Positions 7,804 to 15,984 of a DNA stretch of 64,000 nt are shown in pieces. The stretch's first letter is position 1; every line of letters starts with the position of its first letter. The DNA is from Dinoroseobacter sp049801095. GTDB taxonomy: Bacteria > Pseudomonadota > Alphaproteobacteria > Rhodobacterales > Rhodobacteraceae. Both the position numbers and the translations under genes were made by a program. The notes under the pieces are model-generated. The model did no database searches, had not been told where the DNA came from, and was given only the letters and a program-made list of their open reading frames with translations. The DNA is taken from assembly GCF_049801095.1 (NCBI RefSeq), contig NZ_JBNAGH010000012.1, forward strand, positions 15,325-79,324, written 5' to 3'.

Positions 7804-9360
7804 ATGAGCATACAGTCGAAACCAGGCCGGAGCCGCGCGGGCGGGCGGGCGGCGCGGCGCAGCCTGCGGGCGGCGCGGGACTTCCGGATGCTGCCGGGGC
7901 TAACCCGGAACATTCCGATCTGCGAGGTGATGGACGGCGAAGGGGTCGAGAAGATCGACGCCGCCTCCATGGACATTCTCGAGACGGTCGGCGTGCAGTT
8001 CCGCGATCCAATCGCGCTGGAGGATTGGCGCAAGGCCGGGGCGAAGGTCGAGGACGAGATGGTCTATCTCGACCGGGGGCTGGTGCGGGACTTGATTGCG
8101 ACCATTCCGGCGGACTTCACCTATTCGGCCCGCAATCCGGAGAACAACCTGAGGCTCGGTGGACCCCACGCGATGTTCGTGCCGATGACCGGCGCGCCCT
8201 ATATCCGCGATCTGGACAATATCCGGCGCAACCCGACACTCGAGGATCTCGCGAATTTCCACAAGCTGAGCCATATGCTGCCGGCGATGCACTCGACGGC
8301 GCATCACATCGTCGAGCCCTATGATCACCCGATCAGCCACCGGCATCTGCGCATCACCTATTCCTCGATGAAGCATTCGGACAAGACCTTCATGGGCATG
8401 ACGACCAGCCCGAAGAATGCCGAGGATGTCATGGAGATGTGCGCGATCCTCTTTGGCGAGAGCTTCATGGAGCAGCACCCGGTCACCACGGGCAACTGCA
8501 ACGGTAATTCGCCACTTGTGTGGGACGAAACCATGCTCGGGGCCATGCGCGCGTTCTGCCGGCGGAACCAGCCGGTGCTCTGCTCGCCTTTCGTGCTGGG
8601 CGGGGCGAACACGCCCGCCAGCGTGCCGGCGACGGTGGCGCAGCTCAATGCCGAGGCGCTTTCGGCGCTGGCCTATACCCAAGTGATCCGGCGCGGCTGC
8701 CCGGCGATCTATGGGCACTACCTGTCGACCGTGTCGATGAAATCCGGGGCGCCCATGGCGGGCACGCCCGAGATCAGCCTGATGAACTTCATGATCGGCC
8801 AGATGGCGCGCCATTACGGCGTGCCCTGGCGGACCTCGAACACATTGGGCGGGGCCAAGACCTTTGACGCGCAGGCGGGCTACGAGTCTGCGACGACCCT
8901 GTCGGCGGTGATGCATGCGGGGGCCAACTACATCTGGCATTCCGCGGGCTGGAACGAGGCGGGGATGCACTGCTCCATGGCCAAGTTCGTCGTGGATGCC
9001 GAGCAATGCGCCATGGCCTACAAGATGGCCCAGGGCGTGACATGGGATGATTTCGATGCCGCCACCGCAGCGATCCGCGATGTGGGGCCGGGCGGGCATT
9101 ATCTCGGCCATGCCCATACGCAGGAGAACTTCCAGACGGCGTTCTTCATGCCGGAGCTTTTCGACAATAACGCGATTGAGCAATGGGCTGCCGAGGGCTC
9201 GGTGGAGATCACCGAACGGGCCCTTGCGGTCGCGCGTGGTCTTCTGGCGGACTACCAAGAGCCGGTTCTGGACGTGGCCAAGAACGAGGAGCTTCTGGAG
9301 TTCGTCGCCCGTCGCGAGCGTGAGATCCCGGCAGCGGATGCACTCAATCAGGATCACTGA
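7804..9360 (+). CDS. Trimethylamine methyltransferase (MttB) family protein, non-pyrrolysine
   Basis: 518 residues of the MttB superfamily, a TIM-barrel family of corrinoid-dependent methyltransferases. The reading frame has no internal TAG, so it is a non-pyrrolysine member, like those acting on quaternary amines such as glycine betaine, proline betaine or carnitine rather than trimethylamine. Visible features are a basic N-terminal tail (about 1-30), VMDGEGVEKIDAASMDILE near 40, TTGNCNGNSPLVWDE near 225, and GGAKTFDAQAGYESATTLS near 345. GAGGA about 9 bp upstream supports ATG 7804. No corrinoid protein (MttC) gene is adjacent. It converges on the BCCT operon across a shared terminator, suggesting one catabolic island. 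Confidence 0.85.
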   Translation: MSIQSKPGRSRAGGRAARRSLRAARDFRMLPGLTRNIPICEVMDGEGVEKIDAASMDILETVGVQFRDPIALEDWRKAGAKVEDEMVYLDRGLVRDLIATIPADFTYSARNPENNLRLGGPHAMFVPMTGAPYIRDLDNIRRNPTLEDLANFHKLSHMLPAMHSTAHHIVEPYDHPISHRHLRITYSSMKHSDKTFMGMTTSPKNAEDVMEMCAILFGESFMEQHPVTTGNCNGNSPLVWDETMLGAMRAFCRRNQPVLCSPFVLGGANTPASVPATVAQLNAEALSALAYTQVIRRGCPAIYGHYLSTVSMKSGAPMAGTPEISLMNFMIGQMARHYGVPWRTSNTLGGAKTFDAQAGYESATTLSAVMHAGANYIWHSAGWNEAGMHCSMAKFVVDAEQCAMAYKMAQGVTWDDFDAATAAIRDVGPGGHYLGHAHTQENFQTAFFMPELFDNNAIEQWAAEGSVEITERALAVARGLLADYQEPVLDVAKNEELLEFVARREREIPAADALNQDH

Positions 9361-9390
9361 GGCGCGCACCCGCGCGTCTCTGGACATGAA

Positions 9391-9412
9391 AAAGGGGCCC
9401 TTGGGCCCCTTT
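9391..9412. terminator. Bidirectional terminator between MttB-family and BCCT genes
   Basis: AAAGGGGCCC and GGGCCCCTTT form a perfect inverted repeat flanked by A and T runs, so it can stop transcription from both converging genes. Confidence 0.8.
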
Positions 9413-9432
9413 CTCGTGGATTGGTCAGAGGT

Positions 9433-11304
9433 TCATTCCGCCGCGCTGGAAGCGGCCTTGTGATCCATCTCATGATTGTCAGTCAGCTGGATCGAGCCTT
9501 CCTTGATCCGGAGCCCATCGCGATAGACCGCCTTGCCGAGGGACAGGCACATCAGCACCATGACCATGGTGAAGGGCAGGGCGCCGATGATCATGGCACT
9601 GCGCAGGGAATCGAGCGGATCGGCGGAGGCCCCCACCTTGCCCGCGATGATCAGCGCGCCGATCACCGAGGTCAGGATCACGCCCCAGATGATGCGATGC
9701 AGGATCCCGGTCTGCTGCTCGCCGCCGGACATGATCGTGTTCATCACGAGGATGCCTGAGTCTGCCGAAGTCACGAGGAAGGTCAGGATCAGCACGACGC
9801 ACATCACCACCATCGCATTGAAGAAGCCGCCCGACAGGATGTTCTCCAGCGCGGCAAAAAGCTTGGCGGTGGTGGAGGCGTCCACGATGGACGGGTCCGC
9901 GAGGCCCGCGACCTCGATATCCACGGCTGTGCCGCCGAGGATGGTCATCCAGGCGAAACAAACGAAAGCCGGGGCAAAGACGCAGCCGAGGATGAATTCC
10001 CGCACGGAGCGACCCCGCGAGATGCGCGCAAGGAAGAGCCCCACGAAGGGCGAGAAGGAGATCCACCAGGCCCAGTAGAAGGTCGTCCACCCTGCCTGCC
10101 AGTTGAAGAGACGGCCTTGCGTACCAGCCTCATAGGCGGCGGCAACAGTTTCCGGCGGCAGCTCGGCCGCGGCTCCGGTCAAGCCTTCCTGAAACCCGGC
10201 GAGACTGCCCCAGGCATTGGTTGCCCCACCATAGAGATCCGCCGCCAGAGGGGCGGCATCGGCCGGCAGGTTGGCCGCGAAGCTGTCCTCGCCGAGCGGG
10301 CTATAGGCCTCGAAAGAGAGGGCCAGGAAGTTGATCACATAATCGATGAAGGCCGTCACATAGGTCGACATCGCAAAGAGGAAGGAGCCGAAGATCACGA
10401 AGGTCCCCAGCAGGCAGAGCGACAGGACCATGTTGAGGTTCGACAGGTATTTCACACCCCGTCCCACGCCTGATACCGCCGACAGGATCGACAGCCCCAT
10501 GATCACCACCAGTGCCACCAGCAGACCTGCAAGGCTCGGCACCATGGCACCATCCACCTCGGACATCAGCCAGTCCATCTTTGTGACCGTGAACATGCCG
10601 TCGACGAACTGCGACACGCCAAACCCGATGGTCACCGAGACCCCCAGGATCGTCGCCACAACGCCCAGCACATCCACCAGATGCCCGACAAACCCGTTCG
10701 CAAAGCGCCCCAGGATCGGCGTCAGGGCCGAGCGGATCGTCAGGGGCATGTCACGGGTATAGGCGTAATAGGCCAGCGACAGACCGGTCACCACATAGAT
10801 CGCCCAGGCATGGAAACCGTAATGCAGGAAGGTGTAGCGGAACGCGCTCTCAACCGCGTCCTCGGTCCCCCCGGCGACCTCCCCGGCCACCACGACCGGG
10901 TTCGATGTCCAGAGCCCCATGGGCTCCGCCGTGGCATAGACCATGAGCCCCACGCCCAGACCCGCGCCGAACATCATCGAAAACCACGAGAAGGTGCTGA
11001 ATTCCGGCGCCTCCCCCGGTTTGCCCAGCTTGCGCCGCCCGACGCTGGGGATCAGCGCGATACCGGCCAGAAAGAAGAAAAAGAGACCCACAACGATGAT
11101 GTAGAACGTGTTGAATCCCTCCAGAAGCGTCCAGTTCACGCTGGAGAGCGTGGTATTGGCGCTGAGCGGAAAGAGCAGTGCCCAGAGGACGAGCGCCACC
11201 ATGATGGACTTGCTGCCGACGGCGATGGCCAGACTGTGGCCCTCATAGAAGCCCTGTGGCTGTGTGTTGATGTCCACTTCCGTGAACGGCGGTTTTACTG
11301 ACAT
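9433..11304 (-). CDS. BCCT-family betaine/choline/carnitine transporter
   Basis: 623 residues, about twelve transmembrane helices. The family signature in helix 8 is clear: FYWAWWISFSPFVGLFLARI (near residue 410). Other marks are MVYATAEPMGLW (near 145) and the TSADSGILVMNT segment (near 530). A hydrophilic N-terminal tail of about 30 residues precedes helix 1. BCCT carriers import or exchange quaternary amines such as glycine betaine, choline, carnitine or butyrobetaine. ATG 11304 follows GAGAGGGA at good spacing; the longer frame upstream lacks a site. It is the last gene of the minus-strand operon, 85 bp after the FAD oxidoreductase, which implies that the pathway's substrate is a betaine-like compound. 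Confidence 0.92.
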   Translation of the reverse strand: MSVKPPFTEVDINTQPQGFYEGHSLAIAVGSKSIMVALVLWALLFPLSANTTLSSVNWTLLEGFNTFYIIVVGLFFFFLAGIALIPSVGRRKLGKPGEAPEFSTFSWFSMMFGAGLGVGLMVYATAEPMGLWTSNPVVVAGEVAGGTEDAVESAFRYTFLHYGFHAWAIYVVTGLSLAYYAYTRDMPLTIRSALTPILGRFANGFVGHLVDVLGVVATILGVSVTIGFGVSQFVDGMFTVTKMDWLMSEVDGAMVPSLAGLLVALVVIMGLSILSAVSGVGRGVKYLSNLNMVLSLCLLGTFVIFGSFLFAMSTYVTAFIDYVINFLALSFEAYSPLGEDSFAANLPADAAPLAADLYGGATNAWGSLAGFQEGLTGAAAELPPETVAAAYEAGTQGRLFNWQAGWTTFYWAWWISFSPFVGLFLARISRGRSVREFILGCVFAPAFVCFAWMTILGGTAVDIEVAGLADPSIVDASTTAKLFAALENILSGGFFNAMVVMCVVLILTFLVTSADSGILVMNTIMSGGEQQTGILHRIIWGVILTSVIGALIIAGKVGASADPLDSLRSAMIIGALPFTMVMVLMCLSLGKAVYRDGLRIKEGSIQLTDNHEMDHKAASSAAE

Positions 11305-11363
11305 ATCACTTGGTCCCTCTCTGTTTTGCTTTTTCTTTCGTTCCAGCCAGCCACGCGGGCCAG

Positions 11364-11397
11364 TCATTCACGTCAATCATTCACCCCGATCACTCAC
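11364..11397. repeat. Three 13-bp tandem repeats in the FAD-oxidase/BCCT gap
   Basis: TCATTCAC starts at 11364 and 11377, and TCACTCAC at 11390, an exact 13 bp period. The third copy includes the stop codon of the FAD oxidoreductase. On the coding strand the unit reads GTGAATGA. It could be a replication-slippage product or a protein or RNA site. Confidence 0.7.
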
Positions 11398-12730
11398 GCC
11401 GCGCGCGCCACTCCTTCCAGCGCAGGACCGCATTCGCGCCGATCTCCTGCAGGGGCTGTGGGGGCAGGGCTTTTGGACGGGCCTCTGTGGTGAAATGCCG
11501 GGTGATTGCGGTCTCAGTACCCGCGGCGAGTTCGGCGGCGCCGATGCCGGTCAGGGTGCCGCGGGTCGTACCGAGCCCGTTCTGGGCGCAGCCGGAAAAA
11601 AGGCCCGGCTCCAACTCGCGCATCACCGCGACCCCGTTCCGGGTCAGGCAGAGATGCCCGGCCCAGCTGTGTTCCATCCGCATGCCCGCAAGCGCCGGGA
11701 AGCGGGCGTCGAATTTCTGCTGCATGACCCGCCGGGCGCGGTTCAGATCGCCGGGTTTGGTCTCCCGGTCCGGGCGCAAGACGGCGCAGGTCCGGGTCAC
11801 GATCCGGTTGCCACCCTGGGCGGTGTCGATCCTGCGCACGGTCGTGCCCATGGGGTCCGAGGGGGTGACGCCCCAACGGCTCTGACCGCCGAGCGCGCGC
11901 AGGGCGTCGGCGTCGAGCTCTGGTGTCATGGTGGCGAAGAGAAAGATCTGCATCAGCCGACCGGCCTCAAAGCCGAAGCTTTCCAGATGGCCATTGACCG
12001 TCAGGATCACGCGGGCCGCGCTGACCGAGCCTTTCGGTGTGCGCACAATCCAGTCCGGGCCCTGCCGTGTGGCCGAGATCACCGGGCTTTGCTCATGGAG
12101 GCGCACCCCCTGCCGGGAGACCCCTGCCGCCAGCCCGCGGATGTAACCCGCTGGCTGGAGCATGACCGTGCCCGGGGTATAGAGCCCGGCTTGATAATAG
12201 GAGGAGCCCGTCAGCTCGGCCATCTGCGTGGCATCGAGCCGTTCGGACGTCTCCCCGAGCGTGGCGAGATGTGCCGCATAAGTCTCGTTGAACGCATGGG
12301 CCGCGTCGCTGGCGGCGCCGTTCACCTTCCCGGCGCGATCGAAATAGGCGCAATTGATCTGATACTCGCGCACCGCCTCGGCGGCGAACTCGATCGCATG
12401 GCGGTTGAGCGCGATCAGCGCCCGGTCATCGCCATCACCCGCATAATCCTCGGAAGCGAGGTTATGGGGGAGGTCGATCATAAAGCCGGAATTGCGCCCG
12501 GCGGCCCCTTCGGCGATCCCGCCCGCCTCGAGCAGGGTGATCTTTGCCTCGGGTTCCAGCTGCCGCAGGCGCCGTGCGGCCGAAAGCCCGGCAAACCCGG
12601 CCCCGATGATCACCACATCCGCCGTGCTCTTGCCTTCCAGCGGGGCATAATCCGGGCTCGGCCCGAGCAGCACGTTCCAGGCTGCGGGTCCCTGCGTCTT
12701 GGGACGGCATGTGACCCGCAGCGCCGTCAT
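11390..12730 (-). CDS. FAD-dependent amine oxidoreductase, PuuB/DadA-like
   Basis: 446 residues of the glycine oxidase/DadA-type flavoprotein fold. The FAD-binding motif VVIIGAGFAGLSAARRL lies near residue 39, followed by GGIAEGAAGRNSGFM near 70, the FAD-linked RNSG region typical of PuuB-like oxidases. The C-terminal flavin contact is near GCAQNGLGTTRGTLTG (about 385). Such enzymes oxidise secondary or N-alkylated amines and amino acids. It overlaps the ALDH gene by four bases (ATGA at 12727-12730) and is therefore translationally coupled; the product aldehyde or imine is a natural substrate for that dehydrogenase. Real substrate unknown; an N-methyl or cyclic amino acid is plausible. Confidence 0.85.
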   Translation of the reverse strand: MTALRVTCRPKTQGPAAWNVLLGPSPDYAPLEGKSTADVVIIGAGFAGLSAARRLRQLEPEAKITLLEAGGIAEGAAGRNSGFMIDLPHNLASEDYAGDGDDRALIALNRHAIEFAAEAVREYQINCAYFDRAGKVNGAASDAAHAFNETYAAHLATLGETSERLDATQMAELTGSSYYQAGLYTPGTVMLQPAGYIRGLAAGVSRQGVRLHEQSPVISATRQGPDWIVRTPKGSVSAARVILTVNGHLESFGFEAGRLMQIFLFATMTPELDADALRALGGQSRWGVTPSDPMGTTVRRIDTAQGGNRIVTRTCAVLRPDRETKPGDLNRARRVMQQKFDARFPALAGMRMEHSWAGHLCLTRNGVAVMRELEPGLFSGCAQNGLGTTRGTLTGIGAAELAAGTETAITRHFTTEARPKALPPQPLQEIGANAVLRWKEWRARRE

Positions 12731-14223
12731 CCCACGACCTCCTCCGTCGTGTCGGAGAGGTCGACCCAGATCGTCTTGATCCGGGTGTATTGGTCATGGG
12801 CATGGATGCCGTTATCCCGCCCGCCAAAGCCCGAGGATTTGAAGCCGCCAAACGGGGTGGAGATATCCCCCTCGCCATAGCAGTTCACCGTGACCGTCCC
12901 GGCCTGGATCGCCCGGGCGCCGCGCAGGGCGCGTTTGATATTGCTGGTGAAGAGCGATGCGGCGAGCCCGTATTCGGTGTCATTGGCCAGCGCGAGCGCC
13001 TGATCCGCGGTCTCGACCGTGATCACCGACAGGACGGGGCCAAAGATCTCCTCCCGGGCCTGCTTTGCCTCCGGCGCAACAGCCAGAAGGGTCGGCTCCA
13101 CAAAGCCATCCTCGGCCTTGCCCCCGGACAGGATCTGCGCGTCCGTACCCAGATAGGAGCAGACCTTGGAGTAGTGCTCGGGCGAAACCAGCGCGCCGAT
13201 ACGGGTCTCGGGGTTCAGCGGGTCGCCCATGGGCCAGTCGCGCAGATGCGCCATGATCCGAGCCAGAAGCGCGTCGCGCACCCCGGCCTGCACGATCAAG
13301 CGCGAGGTGGCAGAGCAATTCTCCCCCATGTTCCAGAAGGCCCCGTTGACTACATGGGCGGCCACGCGGTCGAGCTCTTCCGCATCGTCCAGCACCACGG
13401 CCGGGTTCTTGCCTCCGAGCTCCAGCGTCACCTCCTTGAGGTTCGACTCCGCCGCGTAGCGCAGGAAACGGCGCCCCGTCTCGGTCGAGCCCGTGAAGCT
13501 CAATGCGTCCACATCCATATGCCGGCCGAGGGGTTCGCCCACCTCGGGGCCGGTGCCCGTGACCACGTTCAGAACCCCGCGGGGCAGGCCAGCCTCCATC
13601 GCGAGCTCCGCGAGACGCAGGGCGGTGAGCGAAGTCTCTTCGGCGGGTTTGACCACGACCGAACAGCCCGCCGCGAGGGCCGGACCGATCTTCCAGGCCA
13701 GCATCAGGAGCGGGAAGTTCCAAGGCAGCACCAGCCCCACCACGCCCACCGGCTCACGCAGGACAAGGGCGATATGATCCTCCGAGGCGGGTGCGACCTG
13801 ATCATAGATCTTGTCGATCAGCTCCGCATGCCAGATCAGGCAGGAAATCGCCTCGGGCACATCCACGGTCTCGCAATCGAAGATCGTCTTGCCGCTATCG
13901 AGGCTCTCCATCACGGCGAGTTCCCGGGCGTTCCGGGTCATCAGTTTGGCCAGTCGAATCAACACGGCCTTGCGCGCCGCCGGGCTTTGCCGCGACCAGC
14001 GGCCCTCGGCAAAAGCATCCCGCGCCTTTGCCACCGCGACATCCACATCCGCCGCGCCGCAGGCCGCAATCTCGGCCAGGGTGTCGCCGGTTGCGGGGTT
14101 GACGCTCGGAAAGGTCGCGCCGGAGGCCGCAGGGCGGAAACGGCCATCGATAAACGCCTGGTTCGGCAGGGAAAGCTCCGCAGCGATCGCCTTGTACTCT
14201 TCGGTTGTCAGTAACCCGGTCAT
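12727..14223 (-). CDS. NAD-dependent aldehyde dehydrogenase, PuuC-like
   Basis: 498 residues, full length for the superfamily. Key motifs are PWNFPLLMLAWKIGPALAAG (near 165), FTGSTETG (near 243), the catalytic glutamate in LELGGKNP (near 268) and the catalytic cysteine in GENCSATSR (near 303). The C-terminal block EIFGPVLSV and PFGGFKSSGFGGRDNG complete the fold. It oxidises an aldehyde, probably a semialdehyde, to the acid. Start ATG 14223 overlaps the DapA-family stop as ATGA. Its position between the lyase and the oxidase gene suggests that it handles a product of one of them. Confidence 0.93.
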   Translation of the reverse strand: MTGLLTTEEYKAIAAELSLPNQAFIDGRFRPAASGATFPSVNPATGDTLAEIAACGAADVDVAVAKARDAFAEGRWSRQSPAARKAVLIRLAKLMTRNARELAVMESLDSGKTIFDCETVDVPEAISCLIWHAELIDKIYDQVAPASEDHIALVLREPVGVVGLVLPWNFPLLMLAWKIGPALAAGCSVVVKPAEETSLTALRLAELAMEAGLPRGVLNVVTGTGPEVGEPLGRHMDVDALSFTGSTETGRRFLRYAAESNLKEVTLELGGKNPAVVLDDAEELDRVAAHVVNGAFWNMGENCSATSRLIVQAGVRDALLARIMAHLRDWPMGDPLNPETRIGALVSPEHYSKVCSYLGTDAQILSGGKAEDGFVEPTLLAVAPEAKQAREEIFGPVLSVITVETADQALALANDTEYGLAASLFTSNIKRALRGARAIQAGTVTVNCYGEGDISTPFGGFKSSGFGGRDNGIHAHDQYTRIKTIWVDLSDTTEEVVG

Positions 14224-15143
14224 TCCGCGGCCCTCACCTGCGATGTCGCCTCAATCTCGGCGACGGTCCGTTTCAAGACACGAACCACCTGTTCCAGCTC
14301 GCGCTTGTCATCCTTGGTCAGGGGGCGCAGGGGAGGGCGCGGCGGGCCCGCATGATTGCCCATCATCTCGCAGCCATGCTTGACGCATTGGATGAACTTG
14401 CCGCCCTGTTCGAGCACCCGCATCAGCGGCATCATTGCCGACATGATCCGTCGCCCCTTGTCGAAATCCCCCTCGCGGGTGCAGGCCCGCCAGAGGGCGA
14501 TATGCTCGCGCGGCAGGAAGTTTGATCCGGCGCAGACCCAGCTGCGCGCGCCCCAGGCGAAGAATTCCAGCGCCTGGTCATCCATCCCGCAGGACATCTG
14601 GATATGGGGGTAGTCCCGGGCCAGCAGGTGGACCCGGTTGATATCGCCGGAGCTTTCCTTGATCGCGCAGATATTGCGGCTGCGTCCGACCCGGTCGAGA
14701 AACTCCTCGCCCATCTCGACGCCCATCCGACCGGGATAATTGTAGAGCATGATCGGCAGATCCGCCGCCCGGTCGATGGCCAGCGTGTTGAGCGCGTTCT
14801 CCCGTTCCGTGGGGACAGCGTAGGGCGGGGTGCCCACGAGCAGCGCTGCCGCGCCGATCCGGGCGGCATGTTCGGCCATGGTGATGGAATCGGGTAGACG
14901 GATCGCAACCGTCCCGATGATCAGCGGCACGCGGTCGCCGATGACATCCTTGACGAAGGCGGCCAGTTCGAGCCGCTCCTCCATGCTCTGGGCATAGTAC
15001 TCCCCGGTAGAGCCGCCATTGATCAGCCCATGAACGCCCGCATCGATCAGGGTCTCGATTTGCGCGGCCAGCGCGTCATGCTGGATCTGCCCATCCGCCC
15101 CGTGGGGCGTGATCAGAGGCGTGTAAATGCCATCGAACTGCAT
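14220..15143 (-). CDS. DapA/NAL-family lyase (dihydrodipicolinate synthase superfamily)
   Basis: 307 residues, class I aldolase TIM barrel. The family marks are all present: NGGSTGEYYA (near residue 43), the proton-relay tyrosine in YNYPGRMG (near 138) and the Schiff-base lysine in CAIKESSGD (near 166). Members outside lysine synthesis include N-acetylneuraminate lyase and the deaminase of hydroxyproline breakdown. The catabolic context argues against DapA itself. ATG 15143 lies 8 bp after the GntR stop and matches the family start MQFDGIYTPLITPHG; upstream in-frame residues belong to the GntR gene. The operon neighbours (amine oxidase, ALDH) resemble a hydroxyproline-type route, which is inference. 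Confidence 0.88.
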   Translation of the reverse strand: MQFDGIYTPLITPHGADGQIQHDALAAQIETLIDAGVHGLINGGSTGEYYAQSMEERLELAAFVKDVIGDRVPLIIGTVAIRLPDSITMAEHAARIGAAALLVGTPPYAVPTERENALNTLAIDRAADLPIMLYNYPGRMGVEMGEEFLDRVGRSRNICAIKESSGDINRVHLLARDYPHIQMSCGMDDQALEFFAWGARSWVCAGSNFLPREHIALWRACTREGDFDKGRRIMSAMMPLMRVLEQGGKFIQCVKHGCEMMGNHAGPPRPPLRPLTKDDKRELEQVVRVLKRTVAEIEATSQVRAAE

Positions 15144-15151
15144 GGCAGGTC

Positions 15152-15919
15152 TCACACCGGGTCGACGCCCGGCGGGCGGCCCAGGGGCATGGCCATGCTC
15201 GACGGGGTGACAAAGCTCTCGATGGCCGAGCGCGACAGCTCCCAATGGTCGATGGCAAGCTGGGCGGCCCCGGATGCGTCCCCGCGCTCGATCAGCTCGA
15301 TGAACATGTCATGCTGATCGGCGGCGGTGTTGCGCTCTTCGGCCATGGCGTGGTTGCGCGGATTGTAGAAGGACATGCCGATCCGCGTGTGATCGATCAG
15401 CAGACGCCGCAGGCTGGGGGTCAGGAACTCGTTATCCGCCATGTCACCGATCACCGCGTGAAACTGCTGGTTCATCAGGGCCCGCTCGGCCACATCACCG
15501 CTCTGGATCGCTTTGCGGAACTGGCGCTGGGTCTCCTTCAACAGCAGGATCTGCGCCGGCGTGGCGTTCTCGGCAGCGAGTTGTGAGACGGCCGCATAGA
15601 CCATGGGGGCCGCCATGAAAAAGTTCCGCAGCGTCTTGTGGGTCATGGGCGCGACCTGGGCCCCGCGGTTCTTGTGGAGCACCAGATACCCTTCGCCCGC
15701 GAGCTTGTTGAGCGTCTCGCGCAGGGGCGGGCGGGAAATCCCATAGGCCTTGGCCAGCTCGGATTCGTCCAGATAAGAGCCCGGCTCAAACCCCTGGGTC
15801 AGGACCTGCCGCCGGATATCCTCAAGGCAGACCGCCTTCGCGCTGATCGTTTGCTCACCCAAATGCCTGACCCTTCTGTTGCGCCCTCCGAGTCGCTGTC
15901 GACTCGTGTTGGGGCACAT
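15152..15919 (-). CDS. GntR-family regulator (FadR/FCD subgroup)
   Basis: Up to 255 residues. The winged helix shows YLDESELAKAYGISRPPLRE and GEGYLVLHKNRGAQVAP near residues 49-92, followed by the all-helical FCD effector domain with metal-site histidines (NQQFHAVIGDMADN, DQHDMFIELI). It heads the minus-strand catabolic operon, the common place for a local repressor. The start is uncertain: ATG 15919 has no ribosome-binding site, while TTG 15862 (LGEQTISAK) follows CAGG. The divergent AraC gene is 65 bp away, so both regulators share one control region. Confidence 0.88.
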   Translation of the reverse strand: MCPNTSRQRLGGRNRRVRHLGEQTISAKAVCLEDIRRQVLTQGFEPGSYLDESELAKAYGISRPPLRETLNKLAGEGYLVLHKNRGAQVAPMTHKTLRNFFMAAPMVYAAVSQLAAENATPAQILLLKETQRQFRKAIQSGDVAERALMNQQFHAVIGDMADNEFLTPSLRRLLIDHTRIGMSFYNPRNHAMAEERNTAADQHDMFIELIERGDASGAAQLAIDHWELSRSAIESFVTPSSMAMPLGRPPGVDPV

Positions 15920-15937
15920 TCACCGATAAAATATCTA

Positions 15938-15947
15938 TTGTCTACAG
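15938..15947. promoter_or_regulatory. Candidate GntR operator in the GntR/AraC divergent region
   Basis: TTGTCTACAG matches the FadR-subgroup pattern TNGTNNACNA except at the last base, and lies between the two divergent regulator genes. The region around it is AT-rich, as expected of a promoter. Unproven. Confidence 0.4.
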
Positions 15948-15984
15948 TTTGTATTATATGCTCAGATGAGCGAGCGAGGATCCC

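Noticed and set aside
7804..9360. Possible pyrrolysine (in-frame TAG) in the MttB-family gene
   Set aside because: The frame runs to a TGA without any internal TAG, so pyrrolysine is not used here.
11264..12880. 538-codon plus-strand frame opposite the FAD oxidoreductase
   Set aside because: Antisense shadow; the minus strand carries the clear FAD motif and operon coupling.
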